Positions 16,403 through 23,523 of a stretch of DNA of 23,523 nt are shown piece after piece. The DNA comes from JAVWMQ01 sp036637375 (GTDB lineage: Bacteria > Bacillota > Clostridia > Peptostreptococcales > Anaerovoracaceae). The translations under genes were made by a program, and so were the position numbers. Under the pieces are notes generated by a model. The model ran no database searches and was not told the DNA's origin. It saw only the letters and a program-made list of their open reading frames with translations. The DNA is taken from positions 1 to 23,523 of the forward strand of contig JAVWMQ010000027.1 in NCBI GenBank assembly GCA_036637375.1. Reading direction: 5' to 3'. Numbering within the stretch: the stretch's first letter is position 1; each line of letters begins with the position of its first letter.

Positions 16403-17757
16403 CACTCTACCTCCTTAAATAATTGTTTTCTTTTTCTATCAAGCATTTCATCAATACGTGAAATGTAAATTTCATAATTAGTTACATTTGGAACTCGTTC
16501 TAACCGGTTTTCATCTTTAAAGAAAACTTTAGTTATTCCCCCAGCACCAAGTGCAATTATGGTTTGATGTTCCTCCATAATTCTAGCATTATAGAGTCCT
16601 TCAGTCCCTTTTTTTGCATATCCAATATTTTCTAAAGACCCTGCCATCTGCTTTTGTCTATATAAATAGTATGGTATGTAATTATCCTTTATAAGTCTAG
16701 CTTCAGCATAATCAAGCATTTCCCTAACTATTTGTGCTTGTTTATAATGAAAGCTTTTGTCAATCTCAACCAATTTAGATGCACGCTTAATTGCTAAAGT
16801 ATGCACAGTTATATTGTCTGGGTTAAGATTAATTACTTCTTCTAATGAGTTTTTAAAATCCTCTAAATTTTCCTTTGGAAGCCCTGCAATTAAGTCTGCA
16901 TTTATTTTTAAATCTCCAACTTCTTTTGCAACTTCAAAGCTTCTCTTAATTTGTTCACTATCATGGTTTCTACCGACTAATTCTAATGTTTCATCTTTCA
17001 TTGTTTGTGGATTAATACTAATTCTATCAACTCCACATACCTTTGCATTAACAAGTTTACCTTTAGTAATTGTGTCCGGTCTACCAGCCTCAAGTGTAAA
17101 TTCAATAAGTTTTTCATTGCCAAAAGCACTCATTAAATGACTTGACAATTCTTTTATTTGTTCTTCGTTTAACGTTGTAGGCGTTCCACCACCAATATAA
17201 ATAGATTCAGCAAACATTCCTTTTTTCTTCATTTCTTCGCCAACAAAATCTATTTCCTTGTGCAACGCTCCTAAATATCTTTCTATTTCCTCGTCCTTCA
17301 CCTGGTTTGAAGGAAAAGAGCAATAATGACATCTAGTAGGGCAAAATGGTATACTAACATAAAGCCCTATAGACTTCACTTCTGGTTCTTTAAATATCTC
17401 CTGTTGAAAAACATACATTTGACTAGTCGTATTTATTTTATTTTCATTTACTAAGTAGTATTCTCTAAACTTCTTTTTTGCCAAATCAATGTTGCCTTCA
17501 TTTTTTACTAGTTCACCAAACAGTTTAACTGGTCTTATACCAGTAATTATTCCCCAAGGTGGTAATTTTTTGGTTTCTAAAGAGAGCGCCTCATAAATTT
17601 CTTTTTTTAAGACATTCTTATCTTGGTTACTATAAAAAATAAAATCACAATCTTTTTCATCTGATGTTATTTCAAAATCATCTTTGGATAAAAAAACTTT
17701 AATTAATTCTTCGTATTCATGGTAATTATGTACATTTTTCAAACAGATTTTAAACAA
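16402..17757 (-). CDS. hemZ: HemZ-type radical-SAM protein (oxygen-independent coproporphyrinogen III oxidase family)
   Basis: This is a HemN/HemW-related radical-SAM protein of the HemZ subgroup. B. subtilis HemZ is annotated as an oxygen-independent coproporphyrinogen dehydrogenase, although its exact role is not well settled. A HemZ-type N-terminal domain carries WGIITGIRPVKL (about 68-79). The cluster motif is CPTRCHYC (Cys139, Cys143, Cys146), followed by IYIGGGTPTTL, LEAGRPDTI, DRISINPQT, NADLIAGLP and YYLYRQKQMAGSLENIGY. I propose a TTG start at 17757, because an AGGAG lies ten bases upstream and the homologous region begins at FKICLKN. The ATG at 17778 has no site, and the frame open to 17838 overlaps the previous gene heavily. 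With the TTG start it is 451 residues and overlaps the upstream gene by eight bases. No other heme genes are here, so the substrate is uncertain. Confidence 0.88.
   Translation of the reverse strand: MFKICLKNVHNYHEYEELIKVFLSKDDFEITSDEKDCDFIFYSNQDKNVLKKEIYEALSLETKKLPPWGIITGIRPVKLFGELVKNEGNIDLAKKKFREYYLVNENKINTTSQMYVFQQEIFKEPEVKSIGLYVSIPFCPTRCHYCSFPSNQVKDEEIERYLGALHKEIDFVGEEMKKKGMFAESIYIGGGTPTTLNEEQIKELSSHLMSAFGNEKLIEFTLEAGRPDTITKGKLVNAKVCGVDRISINPQTMKDETLELVGRNHDSEQIKRSFEVAKEVGDLKINADLIAGLPKENLEDFKNSLEEVINLNPDNITVHTLAIKRASKLVEIDKSFHYKQAQIVREMLDYAEARLIKDNYIPYYLYRQKQMAGSLENIGYAKKGTEGLYNARIMEEHQTIIALGAGGITKVFFKDENRLERVPNVTNYEIYISRIDEMLDRKRKQLFKEVE
16410..16414 (-). promoter_or_regulatory. ribosome binding site of hisS, inside the end of hemZ
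   Basis: GGAGG on the minus strand lies within the last codons of hemZ, seven bases before the hisS ATG at 16402. It favours that ATG over the adjacent GTG. Confidence 0.75.
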
Positions 17758-18370
17758 ACGGGTTATTCTCCTTTTCATGACCAATAGTTGTTGGTCCCAT
17801 ATGACCTGGTAAAACTTGAGTGTCTGGATCCAAAACAAAAAGTTTACTATGTATACTTTCTTTTAGTTCTTTAAATGATCCTCCCTGGAAATCAGTTCTC
17901 CCAATTGAATCTCTAAACAGAGTGTCTCCGCAAAATAAAACTTTATCAACTAGAATACACATTCCACCTGGAGAATGTCCAGGCGTCATTATGAACTTTA
18001 ACTCCATATTCCCTACCATCATAGTCTCGCCATCCCAAACTTCTATGTCTGGTTTGATTGATATTGCTCTACCATGTGTCTGTGTAGTCATGTTTGAATT
18101 TGGGTCTACAAGCATTGGAACTTCATCAACTGATGCAACAACTTTTGCATTAGAATGATCATTTAGATGCTCAAAAACACCACCAATATGATCTCCATGT
18201 CCATGAGTTAAAATTATATATTCTATTTCAATATTTTCCTTTGCTATAAATAGTTCTAAATCCTTGCTGTATCCACCTGGATCAACAATAAATCCTTTTT
18301 TTGTATCTTCATCATAAGCCAAATATGTATTAACCATCAAAGGCCCTGTTCCAATATTTCTAACTTTCAT
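17750..18370 (-). CDS. MBL-fold metallo-hydrolase, glyoxalase II-like (YqgX/YcbL type)
   Basis: This is a cytoplasmic metallo-beta-lactamase-fold hydrolase of 206 residues. The dinuclear metal motif THGHGDHIGG is at 55-64 (His56, His58, Asp60, His61). Later ligands come from TPGHSPGGM (His near 130), FCGDTLFRDSIGRTDF (Asp) and the C-terminal LPGHMGPTTIGHE. The short form lacking the C-terminal helical domain of true glyoxalase II matches YcbL/YqgX-like proteins, whose substrates are poorly known (thioesters are likely). It lies 9 bases after rel with an AGGAG site before the ATG. The rel-MBL-hemZ-hisS order recurs in Clostridia, though no functional link has been shown that I know of. The fold is certain, the substrate unknown. 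Confidence 0.92.
   Translation of the reverse strand: MKVRNIGTGPLMVNTYLAYDEDTKKGFIVDPGGYSKDLELFIAKENIEIEYIILTHGHGDHIGGVFEHLNDHSNAKVVASVDEVPMLVDPNSNMTTQTHGRAISIKPDIEVWDGETMMVGNMELKFIMTPGHSPGGMCILVDKVLFCGDTLFRDSIGRTDFQGGSFKELKESIHSKLFVLDPDTQVLPGHMGPTTIGHEKENNPFV
17768..17772 (-). promoter_or_regulatory. ribosome binding site supporting a TTG start for hemZ
   Basis: AGGAG on the minus strand lies near the end of the MBL hydrolase gene, ten bases before the TTG at 17757. The upstream ATG (17778) lies ahead of it and has no comparable site. Confidence 0.55.
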
Positions 18371-18379
18371 ATTTTACTC

Positions 18380-20566
18380 CTATACTTTACTTCTATATAC
18401 TTCAAAAACTCCAGGTACACTTTTTAATGCTAACATAATCTTTCCGATTTGTCCTGTATTTGAAATTGCTAAAGTTAGCATTACAGTTGTAACATTATCT
18501 TGACCTATCTTTGCATTTACTCCTGTAATATGCGCATCCATATTGTCGCATGTTTTAGATAAATCAGCAAATAAACCTTTTCTATCCTCTGCAACAACTG
18601 TTATTCCAGCATCATATGTCTTGTTTCTAGAAGTATCCCATTCAACACTTATAAATCTTTCCTTTTCGTGCTCTGGCAAACTTACCATATTAGGACAATC
18701 TTTTCTATGTACCGAAACACCTCTGCCCTTTGTTATATAACCAATGATTTCATCTCCTGGTACAGGATTACAGCATTTAGATACTCTTGCCAAAAGTCCG
18801 TCAACACCTTTTACAATAATACCATTGCTTGAGGCTGTCCCTTTATTTTTGTTCTTGCTAGTATCTTTAACTGCAAAGCTTTCTATAGTGTTTTCTTCTT
18901 TTTTCTTTTCTTCATTCTTATCGTTATTATATAACGCAAACAACACCCCTGCAATTTTACTTACAAGCGTACCCCCATTAGATAATTGTGTATAAAGTTC
19001 ATCAGTATCTCTCATACCAAGTTCTTTTACTGTTTTGGAAATGTATGAATTTTTCAAAACTTCTTTTGGCTCATATCCTTTTTTCCTAACATACTTATCA
19101 ATAATTACTTTGCCCTTATCGATTTCATCTGTTTTATTTTCCTTTTTAAGCCATTGTCTAATTTTAGTTCTTGCAGTACTACTCTTTGCAATCTTTAGCC
19201 AGTCAATATTTGGACCTCTTGAATTAGCAGAAGTAACAATTTCGATAATATCACCATTCTCAAGGGTATGATCAATTGTTACCATCTTGCCATTAATTTT
19301 TGCTCCTACACACTTAGCACCAACTTCAGTATGAATTTTAAATGCAAAATCTAGGGGTGTCGCTCCTGCCGGAAGTTCTATAACTTCTCCTCTAGGAGTG
19401 AATACAAAAACTTGATTCTCAAATAAATCCACTTTTAAAGTTTCAAGAAACTCTGTTGGATTATCCATTTCTTTTTGCCATTCTAGCGACTGTCTTAACC
19501 ATGCAAGTTTTACTTCTTCTTTTTCAGCTGACACACCTTCTTTGTATTTCCAGTGTGCTGCAATACCATATTCCGCAATCCTATGCATTTCAGTAGTTCT
19601 AATTTGAATTTCAAAAGGTGAACCAGTATCACCAATAACTGTTGTATGTATAGATTGATATCTATTTGGTTTTGGCATTGCTATATAATCTTTGAATCTT
19701 CCTGGTATTGGTGTCCACATAGTATGAACAATACCAAGAACTGAATAGCAATCCTTAACACTATCGACAATTATTCTCACTGCAGTCAAATCAAATATTT
19801 CTTCAATTTGCTTGTTTTGGAATTTCATTTTACGGAAGATACTATAAAAATGCTTTGTACGTCCAGAAATTTCATACTCTAAATCAAAGTCATCTAAAGC
19901 TTCTTTAATTTCATGGATGATCACTTCAACGTTTTCCTTGCGTTCCTCTTTTCTAGCCGCTACTTTTTCAGATAATTCTTTGTATGCTTCTGGATAAAGA
20001 TATTTTAATGAAATATCCTCAAGTTCAAACTTCATTGAATATATACCAAGTCTACTAGCCAAAGGTGCATAAATATCTAAAGTTTCATTGCACTTCTCTT
20101 TAATCTTGTTTTCGCTCATATAATTTATTGTACGAAGATTGTGAAGTCTATCTGCCAATTTAATTATTAAAACCCTAATGTCCTTTGACATAGCAAGGAA
20201 CATTCGCCTTAAATTCTCAGCCTGACGTTCTTCTTTATTTTCAAAAACAAGAGATCCAAGTTTGGTAACTCCATCAACTAATAGCCCTACTTCATCACCA
20301 AACTCTTCAATCAACTGTTCTTTTGTATATTCTGTATCTTCGACAACATCATGAAGTAGACCAGCAACCAAAGTATCATCATCCATTCCAAGCTCTGCAA
20401 GTATCTTCACTACTGCAATTGGATGAATTAGATATGGTTCTCCAGACTTTCTCAATTGCCCTTCATGCATGGCAGAAGCAACATCATATGCCCTTCCTAG
20501 CAATTCAGCATCATATTTTGGATTTATTTCTAAAATATTCTCTAAAAATTCTTGTCTACTTTCCAT
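18380..20566 (-). CDS. rel: bifunctional (p)ppGpp synthetase/hydrolase Rel
   Basis: Rel makes and degrades (p)ppGpp in response to uncharged tRNA on the ribosome. All domains of the long RSH form are present in 728 residues. The HD hydrolase (about 25-180) has intact ligands His48, His72-Asp73 (LLHDVVEDT) and ADRLHN. The synthetase (about 235-350) has GRTKHFYSIFRK, the RFKD motif (290-293) that marks bifunctional enzymes rather than synthetase-only RelA, and PNRYQSIHT. A TGS domain (about 384-445, FVFTPRGEVIELP), a helical region, the CCNPVPGDEI zinc-finger-like segment and a C-terminal ACT domain (about 655-728) follow. AAGGGA precedes the ATG, 18 bases after secDF. The recJ, apt and dtd genes that often flank it are absent here. 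Confidence 0.96.
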   Translation of the reverse strand: MESRQEFLENILEINPKYDAELLGRAYDVASAMHEGQLRKSGEPYLIHPIAVVKILAELGMDDDTLVAGLLHDVVEDTEYTKEQLIEEFGDEVGLLVDGVTKLGSLVFENKEERQAENLRRMFLAMSKDIRVLIIKLADRLHNLRTINYMSENKIKEKCNETLDIYAPLASRLGIYSMKFELEDISLKYLYPEAYKELSEKVAARKEERKENVEVIIHEIKEALDDFDLEYEISGRTKHFYSIFRKMKFQNKQIEEIFDLTAVRIIVDSVKDCYSVLGIVHTMWTPIPGRFKDYIAMPKPNRYQSIHTTVIGDTGSPFEIQIRTTEMHRIAEYGIAAHWKYKEGVSAEKEEVKLAWLRQSLEWQKEMDNPTEFLETLKVDLFENQVFVFTPRGEVIELPAGATPLDFAFKIHTEVGAKCVGAKINGKMVTIDHTLENGDIIEIVTSANSRGPNIDWLKIAKSSTARTKIRQWLKKENKTDEIDKGKVIIDKYVRKKGYEPKEVLKNSYISKTVKELGMRDTDELYTQLSNGGTLVSKIAGVLFALYNNDKNEEKKKEENTIESFAVKDTSKNKNKGTASSNGIIVKGVDGLLARVSKCCNPVPGDEIIGYITKGRGVSVHRKDCPNMVSLPEHEKERFISVEWDTSRNKTYDAGITVVAEDRKGLFADLSKTCDNMDAHITGVNAKIGQDNVTTVMLTLAISNTGQIGKIMLALKSVPGVFEVYRSKV

Positions 20567-20584
20567 TTTGTTCCCTTACTACCA

Positions 20585-22894
20585 TTACTGTTCTTTTTTT
20601 CTTTCAGCTCTTGTGCCTTTTTTGTGACCCTTTTTTTCTAATTCTTTAGGATTCTCTTGTTTTGATTCTCTTTTCTGTCTTTTCTCAGCTTCTGCCAGCT
20701 GCTTTTCATATTTAGATCCACCTTTTCTTGATGAAAACTCATAGTAAAGAGGGCTACAAACAAATATTGAAGATAAGCATCCTACAAATACACCAATCAT
20801 TAGAGGTAATATAAACTCTCTTAAAGTTGATGATGTTAGTATATACAAAGGTATCATTACAACTACAGTAGTTGCTGTTGTCATAATTGAACGAGATAAT
20901 GTTTGGTTAATACTTCTGTTAATTAACTCCATTTTTTCGCCCTTACGCGCAAATCTATTGTTTTCTCTAATTCTGTCAAAGATTACGATTGTATCATTTA
21001 TGGAATATCCAACTACTGTCAAAATACCTGCAATAAATGGATTGTTAATAGTAACATTGAATACTGCGTAGAATGTTAATACGATTAGAACATCATGAAG
21101 TACTCCAAGTAGTGCCGCTGAACCGAACTTCCATTCTTTAAATCTTAATCTAATATAGATAAACATACCTAGTGCCGCTAGCAATACCGCTTTAAATGCA
21201 TTTTGTTTTAATTCTTTACCTACTGCTGGTCCAAATAATTCAGTAGCCAAAATATCACTATCTGCAAATTTGAATTCTTTTTGTAAGTCATTTAATACAG
21301 CATTTCTTTCAACGTTTCCTAAGGCTTTTACAGTTTTAATGATTACTTCTTCTTTTTCTGCACCACTATATACAATTTCAGCAGTTACATCATGCTTAGC
21401 TAAAACATCTTCTATTTCTTCAACTGCAACCTGCTTATTTAAGTCTACTTGCATCATAGTACCGCCAGTAAAGTCAATACCATAGTTAAATCCTCTAACC
21501 ATTGAGAATACTAATCCGATAACAATTATAACAATACTTACGATGTAGTATATTTTTCTTTTTTCAATAAATTTAAACTGTTTTTTTATCTGGAAATGTG
21601 CTGTGTTATCTTCTTTTACTCCGAAGTAAGATTTCTTTGCAAAAGCTTTAGTGTTAGCAATAATTGATAAATACAACTGAGTAACAATTACTGCTGTAAG
21701 AATGCTTGCAAAGATACCAATCATAAGTGTCCAAGCAAATCCTTTTACTGCACTTGATCCGATTTCATATAATATTACAGCCGCAATAAGTGTTGTAACT
21801 TGTGAGTCAATAACTGTACTCATAGCTCTTTTAAAACCGGTTTGCACAGCAACTCGTATGCTTTTACCTGCTATAATTTCTTCTTTAATTCTAGTAAATA
21901 TTACTACGTTAGCGTCAACTGCCATACCAACAGACAGAATAATACCTGCAATTCCCGGCAGTGTAAGAACACTTCCCATTGCTCCCATTACAATTAAAAT
22001 TAATAATATATACATAGCAAGTGCAACATTAGCTGCAACTCCCATGATTCTATAGCCAACTAGCATTATTATAAAGATAATTGCAACACCAATTATTCCT
22101 GCTGTAACACTGTCTGTAAAAGCATCAATACCAATTTTTGCAGTTTGTACAGATGATGTTACTTCTTCTAATGGTGCTGGTAACGCACCGCCTCTTATTA
22201 AGGCTGCTAACTGAGTAGCTGATTCTTTTGTAAATGATCCAGAAATTTCACACTTACCACCACTAATTACTGAACTTACTCCAGGTGCTGAAATAACTTC
22301 ATTGTCAAGTGATATAACAATAGAGTTTGCTCTAACAAGTTCTCCATTACTATCTTTAATAGTTGGTGTTACTCCACCAGCTAGTGCAGTCTTTGTAGCC
22401 TGTTCAAATGCAGTTGCTCCATTTTGTTTAAGTTCAAGATCAACAACATATCCACTTGCTTCTTGACTTTGTCCAATTGTTGCGTTTTTAACAGCTGAAC
22501 CATCAAGAACAAATCCTCCATCAGCTAAAGTAAATTTCAACTGTGCAGTCTTACCGATTTGTGAAATTGCTTCCTCTGCATTTTTTGCACCTGGCAATTC
22601 AACTCTAATCCTGTTATTACCTTCAACCCTTACATCAGCGTTAGCAACACCCATTTGGTCTACTCTTCGAGTAATAACTTCTTTGGTTTGGTTCATTAAG
22701 TCAGTAAGCTTATCGCCTTTAAGGTCTGTTTTAGCTTCCATAACTACATAAACACCACCCTTAATATCAAGACCTAATTCAATCTTGTCTTTAAGCGGGT
22801 CCATTTTGCCAATACCATTGATCATGGCATACCAACCAATTACTAGTATTACTAACAGTAATACAGCAATAACTTTCTTCATTTTTTCGTTCAT
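20585..22894 (-). CDS. secDF: fused protein-export membrane protein SecDF
   Basis: SecDF uses the proton gradient to help pull proteins out of the SecYEG channel. SecD and SecF, separate in many bacteria, are one 769-residue chain here, as in B. subtilis. The SecD half has TM1 (about 7-27), DIKGGVYVVM, the large extracytoplasmic P1 domain and five more membrane helices with GMAVDANVVIFTRIKEE (Asp327). After a linker near 415-445 the SecF half begins, with GIDFTGG (472-478) and GYSINDTIVIFDRIREN (Asp634). The two Asp residues match the proton-pathway positions. The last 48 residues form a strongly basic Lys/Glu-rich cytoplasmic tail (net about +9). GGTGG precedes the ATG. It has its own promoter just downstream of the yajC terminator and heads the long operon. 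Confidence 0.97.
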   Translation of the reverse strand: MNEKMKKVIAVLLLVILVIGWYAMINGIGKMDPLKDKIELGLDIKGGVYVVMEAKTDLKGDKLTDLMNQTKEVITRRVDQMGVANADVRVEGNNRIRVELPGAKNAEEAISQIGKTAQLKFTLADGGFVLDGSAVKNATIGQSQEASGYVVDLELKQNGATAFEQATKTALAGGVTPTIKDSNGELVRANSIVISLDNEVISAPGVSSVISGGKCEISGSFTKESATQLAALIRGGALPAPLEEVTSSVQTAKIGIDAFTDSVTAGIIGVAIIFIIMLVGYRIMGVAANVALAMYILLILIVMGAMGSVLTLPGIAGIILSVGMAVDANVVIFTRIKEEIIAGKSIRVAVQTGFKRAMSTVIDSQVTTLIAAVILYEIGSSAVKGFAWTLMIGIFASILTAVIVTQLYLSIIANTKAFAKKSYFGVKEDNTAHFQIKKQFKFIEKRKIYYIVSIVIIVIGLVFSMVRGFNYGIDFTGGTMMQVDLNKQVAVEEIEDVLAKHDVTAEIVYSGAEKEEVIIKTVKALGNVERNAVLNDLQKEFKFADSDILATELFGPAVGKELKQNAFKAVLLAALGMFIYIRLRFKEWKFGSAALLGVLHDVLIVLTFYAVFNVTINNPFIAGILTVVGYSINDTIVIFDRIRENNRFARKGEKMELINRSINQTLSRSIMTTATTVVVMIPLYILTSSTLREFILPLMIGVFVGCLSSIFVCSPLYYEFSSRKGGSKYEKQLAEAEKRQKRESKQENPKELEKKGHKKGTRAERKKEQ

Positions 22895-22931
22895 TTTTTT
22901 ACCACCTTTATTTTTTTTTGCAATACACTAC

Positions 22932-22960
22932 ATTGTACCCTTTTTTCACTGAAATATCAA
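22932..22960 (-). promoter_or_regulatory. sigma-A type promoter of secDF and the downstream operon
   Basis: TTGATA (22955-22960) and TACAAT (22932-22937) on the minus strand are 17 bases apart. Transcription should start near 22925, leaving a leader of about 30 bases with an A-rich tract before the ribosome binding site. It lies between the yajC terminator and secDF. Confidence 0.85.
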
Positions 22961-22981
22961 GGTGTTACAGAATATTATTAC

Positions 22982-23016
22982 AAAAAACAAAACAAGAAAC
23001 TTAAAAGTTTCTTGTT
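22982..23016 (-). terminator. intrinsic terminator after yajC
   Basis: On the minus strand AACAAGAAACTT and AAGTTTCTTGTT form a perfect 12-bp inverted repeat (22991-23016, tight centre, so about 11 bp around a four-base loop). A T-rich run follows, TTTTGTTTTTTG if the last stem bases are counted. It begins 11 bases after the yajC stop. Confidence 0.85.
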
Positions 23017-23027
23017 AAAATAATCAA

Positions 23028-23435
23028 TTATTCTGCTTTATCTTCAGTTTTTACTTCTTCAGTAGTTTCTTCCACTTTTACTTCTTGTACTGGTTCAGCT
23101 TTTTTCATTCTCTTAGGTAGAGCTTTCTTTTCTGTTTCTTCCTCAACATAATCTTCTTTAGCTGGCTTCTTTCTTGAAGCAACTACTTTTGAAACTGACC
23201 ATCTCATCATTTCGAATTTAACCTTGTCAGCACCAACCTGAATCACAATTGTGTCTTCCTTAGTTTTTACAATCTTACCACATATACCGCCAATTGTAAC
23301 GATTTCATCACCCACATTTAGGCTGCTTCTCATTGCAGAAACTTCTTTTTCTTTTTTCTTTTGTGGTCTAATTAGTATAAAGTACATAAGTACTAACAAA
23401 ATCACTAAAGGTCCGAATTGCATTAAATAGCGCAT
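23028..23435 (-). CDS. yajC: preprotein translocase subunit YajC
   Basis: YajC is a small membrane protein associated with SecDF and the SecYEG translocon. The 135 residues have a single membrane helix (about 7-23, followed by RPQKKKEKE, which fixes the C-terminus in the cytoplasm) and the conserved SLNVGDEIVTIGGICGKIV (38-56). A beta-rich segment to about residue 85 is followed by a long charged tail that is acidic at its very end (net about -5 over the last 20 residues). The core is usual, the tail makes it longer than the typical 85-110 residues. GGAGG stands six bases before the ATG. It follows a tRNA-Leu gene by 33 bases with no terminator or promoter visible between them. It ends at a terminator, so it is not simply in one operon with secDF. 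Confidence 0.95.
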   Translation of the reverse strand: MRYLMQFGPLVILLVLMYFILIRPQKKKEKEVSAMRSSLNVGDEIVTIGGICGKIVKTKEDTIVIQVGADKVKFEMMRWSVSKVVASRKKPAKEDYVEEETEKKALPKRMKKAEPVQEVKVEETTEEVKTEDKAE

Positions 23436-23468
23436 TTTTCTCCTCCTCTTTCATCCTTCTTTTTGAGT

Positions 23469-23523
23469 TGGTGCCGGCGATGGGGGTCGAACCCATACGG
23501 TGTTGCCACCACGGGATTTTGAA
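23469..23523 (-). tRNA. tRNA-Leu(CAA), 3' part only, cut by the window edge
   Basis: Read on the minus strand, the visible part begins at position 32 in the anticodon loop (TTCAAAA, anticodon CAA) and continues with the 3' anticodon stem TCCCG. A long class II variable arm follows (GGTG-GCAA-CACC), then the T arm (ATGGG, TTCGACC loop, CCCAT), the acceptor strand CGCCGGC, discriminator A and an encoded CCA ending at 23469. The long variable arm, A73 and anticodon CAA identify leucine, reading UUG codons. The D arm and 5' acceptor strand lie outside the window. Confidence 0.93.

Noticed and set aside
17758..17838. N-terminal extension of HemZ starting MFWIQ
   Set aside because: It overlaps 89 bases of the MBL hydrolase gene, matches no HemZ homologue that I recall and has no ribosome binding site.
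22901..22931. A-rich tract in the secDF leader as a second terminator or a SecDF export sensor
   Set aside because: No stable hairpin precedes it, it lies after the transcription start, and it is too short for a sensing leader peptide such as the VemP type.
1..23523. Mobile elements, CRISPR arrays, phage or toxin-antitoxin genes
   Set aside because: No transposase, integrase, spaced direct repeats or paired small genes were seen; all space is taken by collinear housekeeping genes with even base composition.

Overview
The window is a gene-dense, AT-rich chromosomal stretch in which all 21 protein genes lie on the minus strand, so transcription runs from high to low coordinates. Gene content and order (yajC, fused secDF, rel, MBL hydrolase, hemZ, hisS, aspS, then nadD-yqeK-rsfS-leuS; efp; mltG-trmR-trhP) point to a low-GC Bacillota, most likely an anaerobic member of Clostridia. 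Support comes from strong GGAGG ribosome binding sites, sigma-A type promoters, a tRNA with encoded CCA, a single long-form bifunctional Rel and RNase J. I cannot name the genus. I see no mobile elements, CRISPR arrays, phage genes or foreign-looking base composition, and no stretch over 300 bases lacks a gene.

Region A (23523 to 22975): the 3' half of a class II tRNA-Leu with anticodon CAA runs off the window edge. It is followed after 33 bases by yajC, which ends at an intrinsic terminator. Region B (22960 to 7303): a clear promoter (TTGATA, 17-base spacer, TACAAT) starts a 12-gene run, secDF-rel-MBL-hemZ-hisS-aspS-nadD-yqeK-rsfS-leuS-rnj-ylbF, with gaps of 26 bases or less and several overlaps. 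It joins membrane protein export, the stringent response, three aminoacyl-tRNA synthetases, NAD synthesis, Ap4A hydrolysis, ribosome silencing and mRNA decay. Region C (7291 to 411): efp has its own promoter (TTGGCA, 17 bases, TATAAT) and is followed by a hairpin with a short U-tract. Then comes mltG-trmR-trhP-corC-like-mtaB-tlpA, which combines cell-wall glycan cleavage, tRNA anticodon-loop modification (mo5U34 and ms2t6A37), a CBS-domain membrane protein and a thioredoxin-like lipoprotein. Region D (418 to 15): a HIT-family hydrolase with a possible promoter of its own.

Most of the window is conserved housekeeping DNA, and I found no clearly new system. The points most worth checking are the CorC/CNNM homologue that lacks the usual residues of its membrane-domain metal site, the coupling of a YlbF/YmcA-family protein to RNase J, the tRNA-modification cluster, the tRNA directly in front of yajC, eight paired cysteines in HisRS, and the leaky-looking terminator between efp and mltG. 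I moved five start codons (mltG, leuS, rsfS, hisS, hemZ) on ribosome-binding-site evidence.
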